Of a stretch of DNA of 16,540 nt, positions 14,188 to 16,540 are shown one piece after another. Every line of letters begins with the position of its first letter. Within the stretch, counting starts at the first letter, position 1. The stretch spans positions 1-16,540 of the forward strand of contig DATJXG010000084.1 in NCBI GenBank assembly GCA_035500455.1, given 5' to 3'. Under the pieces are notes generated by a model. The model searched no databases. It was not told the origin of the DNA and saw only the letters and a program-made list of their open reading frames with translations. A program made the position numbers and the translations under genes. This DNA comes from DATJXG01 sp035500455. Its GTDB lineage: Bacteria > Acidobacteriota > Terriglobia > Terriglobales > Acidobacteriaceae.

Positions 14188-14964
14188 TCAAGTTTTCAAG
14201 TAAAGCCCTGTCGCACGTGTGATTCTCCTGGCGTGCTCCTGAATAATCGGCACCAGCGATTTTTCTTTGCCGTCATTCATGCCGCCGGCGATAAATGGGA
14301 CACCCAAGGCTGCGGTCACTCCGCTGTCCGGCGATCCCACCAAACAGGAAACATCGACACCGGTCCGATAGGCACTCGACGCCATGTTGACGCGGGCGCT
14401 TCGGATTCGCGCGAGTTCCTCCCGAAGTTTCCGCCGTTTGGCTGGGCTCATGGCCTGGAAGGATTGATCCCGCTCGAGCGTGACGTTGAGGGCTGATTCG
14501 TCGAGCATCGCCAGCAACAACCGGCCTGAAACCGTGGCGAGAGGCGGGGTGCGGTAACCCGTGGCCACGGAAAGGCGCACGGGATCGGGGCTTTCAGCCT
14601 CGGCGATCACCAGCAGTTGGTTATCGCCCAGGACGCAGAGGTGACATGACTCGCGGAGGCGCGCCGCGAGGTCGCGCATCGGGAAGTAAGCCGCTTTGAG
14701 GAGATGATCCATCGGAGAATGGCGGTGCGCCAGTTGATAGAGCTTGAGGGTAAGTTCGTAGCCTCCCGAAACCGGATCGCGGAGGATATATTGCCGCTTT
14801 TCGAGCGCGTCCACCATGCGGAAGATTTCTCCGCGGGAACGATTGCAGAGCCGGGCCAGGTCGGCGAGAGCCTGCGGAACTGCGGCCAGGGAAAGCGCCT
14901 CAAGGATGTCCAGACCCTTTTCCAGGGCGGGAACGAAATAGGCAGGTTTACGGCGCTTAGTCAC
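14188..14964 (-). CDS. IclR family transcriptional regulator
   Basis: The 258-residue protein has the two IclR parts. An N-terminal winged helix-turn-helix occupies about residues 10-70 (ALEKGLDILEALSLA, LADLARLCNRSRGEIFRMVDALEKRQYI). The C-terminal effector domain, about 80-258, contains TPPLATVSGRLLLAML, a typical IclR block, and GVTAALGVPFIAG. The start is the GTG at 14962-14964, with GGAAGC upstream. IclR proteins usually regulate catabolism of aromatic compounds, sugar acids or glyoxylate-linked pathways. It lies 70 bp downstream of the MaoC-like gene on the same strand, so it probably regulates that operon. The effector is not readable from sequence. Confidence 0.93.
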   Translation of the reverse strand: MTKRRKPAYFVPALEKGLDILEALSLAAVPQALADLARLCNRSRGEIFRMVDALEKRQYILRDPVSGGYELTLKLYQLAHRHSPMDHLLKAAYFPMRDLAARLRESCHLCVLGDNQLLVIAEAESPDPVRLSVATGYRTPPLATVSGRLLLAMLDESALNVTLERDQSFQAMSPAKRRKLREELARIRSARVNMASSAYRTGVDVSCLVGSPDSGVTAALGVPFIAGGMNDGKEKSLVPIIQEHARRITRATGLYLKT

Positions 14965-15034
14965 TCAGCTTCCAGTATGAAGATTCATTCTCATTGGACT
15001 GCGATCTATCGGGAGCCCCGATCCCGTCCACGGC

Positions 15035-15493
15035 TTACTTCGTCGCCTGAGGTTGTTTGCGCGCGACTAGAAGGAGATGTTCACAGGCGAGAACGACCTC
15101 GCCGCGCTGATTGAAGACCTCGCAGTGCTCGGTGACGATTCCGTGCGTCCGCCGGGCGGCGTGCGGTTTCTTGTCCTTCACCGTGACCACGGCGTGAATG
15201 GTGTCGCCGATAAAGACCGGCTTGATGAAGCGAAGGCGATCGTAGCCGTACGACATGGCATGCGGATTGATCGCGCCGGCGGTCATGCCTACCGCGACGC
15301 TGAAGACCAGCGTCCCATGGGCAATGCGCTGGCCGAAGGGCTGTGTCTTACACCACTCGGCGTCCATGTGATGAGGGTAGAAATCCCCAGTCTGGCCGGC
15401 GTGCAACACGATATCGGCCTCGGTGATGGTGCGGCCGCCGGTGGCTCGCTTCTCGCCTTCGACGTAGTCTTCGAAATACTGTTCCGCTGTCAT
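15035..15493 (-). CDS. MaoC-like (R)-specific enoyl-CoA hydratase/dehydratase
   Basis: The 152-residue single hot-dog domain matches MaoC-like hydratases, which add water to or remove it from acyl-CoA or related substrates. The catalytic pair is visible: D37 and H42 in GDFYPHHMD, with the following GQRIAHGTLVFSVAVGM block (HG at 59-60). The C-terminal part has FIKPVFIGDTIHAVVTV, also typical. The ATG at 15491-15493 has GGGAG 6 nt upstream; a longer in-frame ATG at 15709 would overlap the oxidoreductase gene heavily and add a non-family sequence. The 23-bp spacing from the oxidoreductase stop indicates an operon. The substrate may be a mesaconyl- or other hydroxyacyl-CoA; this remains open. 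Confidence 0.92.
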   Translation of the reverse strand: MTAEQYFEDYVEGEKRATGGRTITEADIVLHAGQTGDFYPHHMDAEWCKTQPFGQRIAHGTLVFSVAVGMTAGAINPHAMSYGYDRLRFIKPVFIGDTIHAVVTVKDKKPHAARRTHGIVTEHCEVFNQRGEVVLACEHLLLVARKQPQATK

Positions 15494-15516
15494 GCTCAAC
15501 TCCCGGCGCCTGGCGG

Positions 15517-16540
15517 TCAGTAATGAACGGCAGTTCCGCCGCTGAGGCTTGATTCGTAGGCTGCTTCCACCACCGCCATGGTGCGGTATGCGTCGTCCAC
15601 GGAGGTGGTCAGCTGTTTGGACCTTCCCGCAACAAAATCCATCAGGCTTTGCATCGTGTGCGCGAATGCGTCCGGGAACCAGGAGCCTTCCACGGGAATT
15701 GGCTCCCATGGTCCCTCTTCGGCGACTCGCGTAGTCACAAGGTAATCCGTTTCGCCCTTAGGGTAGTTCATCAGCAGGCCGAGTTGAGCCTTGATGGCGC
15801 CCTCAGTGCCTTCCCATTTGCAGTAGCTCTCCTGGTGCTGCAGGCCGAAGTTGTGCCCGTGATTGGTTGTGATATTGGCGCGAACTCGGTCGCCGTAGTC
15901 GAGGATAATGTTCGACCGCGTGGCTGCGAGTTTGGGCGCGCCGGGATGCTTGAGAGTCTTGGCGTATACCCGCTCGGGGTCGCCGCAAAATGAGCGTATC
16001 AGGTCAACGTAGTGGATCGAGTGGTAGAGGATTTCTACCCGCGGCGTCTTTTCCAGAAATGTCCAGAGATGCCAGGGGGTGTAAACATTGACGCGCACTT
16101 CGATGTCGTGAAGTATGCCGATACCGCCGCCCGCGATGATCTCTCTTGCTTTGGTAATTGCCGGGGCGCGGCGAAGCTGGAAGTTCACTGCCGCAGTCAG
16201 CTTTCGGGCGTGGCACAACTCGCGGATGGCCCGGGCCTCCTCCAGGTTCTGGCCCATGGGTTTCTGCAGCAGCACGGCGGCACCCTGGGGAATATGTGGC
16301 AAAACACCCAGGAATTCCGAGGCCGGCAAAGCAATGTCGAAAATTGCGCCGGCCGGGGCGGCGCGGACGGCATCCTCGAGCGAAGTTGCGACGCGCGGCA
16401 CAGCAAACTGCTGGGCGAGGGCCTGGGCGCGATCGGCTACCAGGTCGTAGATTGCGGCGACGTGAAATCCCGCTTTGCGGTAGGCGGGGAGATGCGCATC
16501 GCGCACGATGCCGCCGGCGCCGATGATTACGATGGCGGGG
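15517..16540 (-). CDS. Gfo/Idh/MocA family NAD(P)-dependent oxidoreductase, N-terminus beyond window
   Basis: These enzymes oxidise or reduce sugars, inositols or related polyols. The frame stays open through the window edge, beginning inside the Rossmann motif PAIVIIGAGGIVRDAHLPAY. So the true start lies outside, and the GTG at 16504-16506 is internal. At least 340 residues are present. The usual EKP motif reads QKP here (LLQKPMGQNLEEA), retaining the lysine but replacing the glutamate. YHSIHYVDLIRSFCG is the family's catalytic-histidine region. The C-terminal domain (about residues 120-340) shows the expected substrate-binding strands. It is the first visible gene of the operon with MaoC and IclR. 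Family certain, substrate unknown. Confidence 0.93.
   Translation of the reverse strand, partial: PAIVIIGAGGIVRDAHLPAYRKAGFHVAAIYDLVADRAQALAQQFAVPRVATSLEDAVRAAPAGAIFDIALPASEFLGVLPHIPQGAAVLLQKPMGQNLEEARAIRELCHARKLTAAVNFQLRRAPAITKAREIIAGGGIGILHDIEVRVNVYTPWHLWTFLEKTPRVEILYHSIHYVDLIRSFCGDPERVYAKTLKHPGAPKLAATRSNIILDYGDRVRANITTNHGHNFGLQHQESYCKWEGTEGAIKAQLGLLMNYPKGETDYLVTTRVAEEGPWEPIPVEGSWFPDAFAHTMQSLMDFVAGRSKQLTTSVDDAYRTMAVVEAAYESSLSGGTAVHY

Noticed and set aside
1..16540. CRISPR array, insertion sequence, integrase or phage genes
   Set aside because: I found no regularly spaced direct repeats, transposase or integrase motifs, or terminal repeats with target duplication.

Overview
The window (about 60% G+C) looks like chromosomal DNA of a Gram-negative, probably soil-dwelling bacterium, most likely an Acidobacteriota member. 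lpxB implies an outer membrane with lipid A. The pairing of an ECF sigma factor, a zinc-finger anti-sigma factor and a CHAT/TPR protein, plus short decayed GGTC-type and GCAAAG-type intergenic repeats, fits my recollection of acidobacterial genomes. This taxonomic call is inference, since no rRNA or marker gene is present to fix it.

Left part (1-2713, all minus strand): housekeeping genes. These are the 5' three quarters of lpxB (truncated by the window edge), a glyoxalase II-like metallo-beta-lactamase-fold hydrolase, secG, a tRNA-Leu(GAG) with encoded CCA just upstream of secG, and a small helical protein of unknown function.

Centre (2933-13164, all minus strand, transcribed right to left): the unusual part. 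It begins with two von Willebrand factor A (vWA) proteins. The second also carries a complete trypsin-like serine protease domain, and both end in the same 144-residue cysteine-containing module. A leader of about 490 bp with a strong inverted repeat follows. Then come an ECF sigma factor, a membrane-anchored zf-HC2 anti-sigma factor, a 315-residue protein of no family I recognise, and a TPR-CHAT (caspase-like) protease with a probable lipoprotein signal but no canonical start codon. I read this as a sigma/anti-sigma-controlled surface-sensing or conflict-type protease system with two protease components (trypsin-like and CHAT) and two vWA adhesion or scaffold components. The domain calls are strong; that the genes form one system is inference from order, strand and spacing.

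Right part (13335-16540): a FadR-type GntR regulator on the plus strand, divergent from the vWA operon and converging on a minus-strand group of a Gfo/Idh/MocA oxidoreductase (cut by the window end), a MaoC-like hydratase and an IclR regulator. This group resembles a regulated catabolic operon, perhaps for sugar or organic acids, whose other genes lie beyond the window. No CRISPR array, insertion sequence, integrase or rRNA was found.
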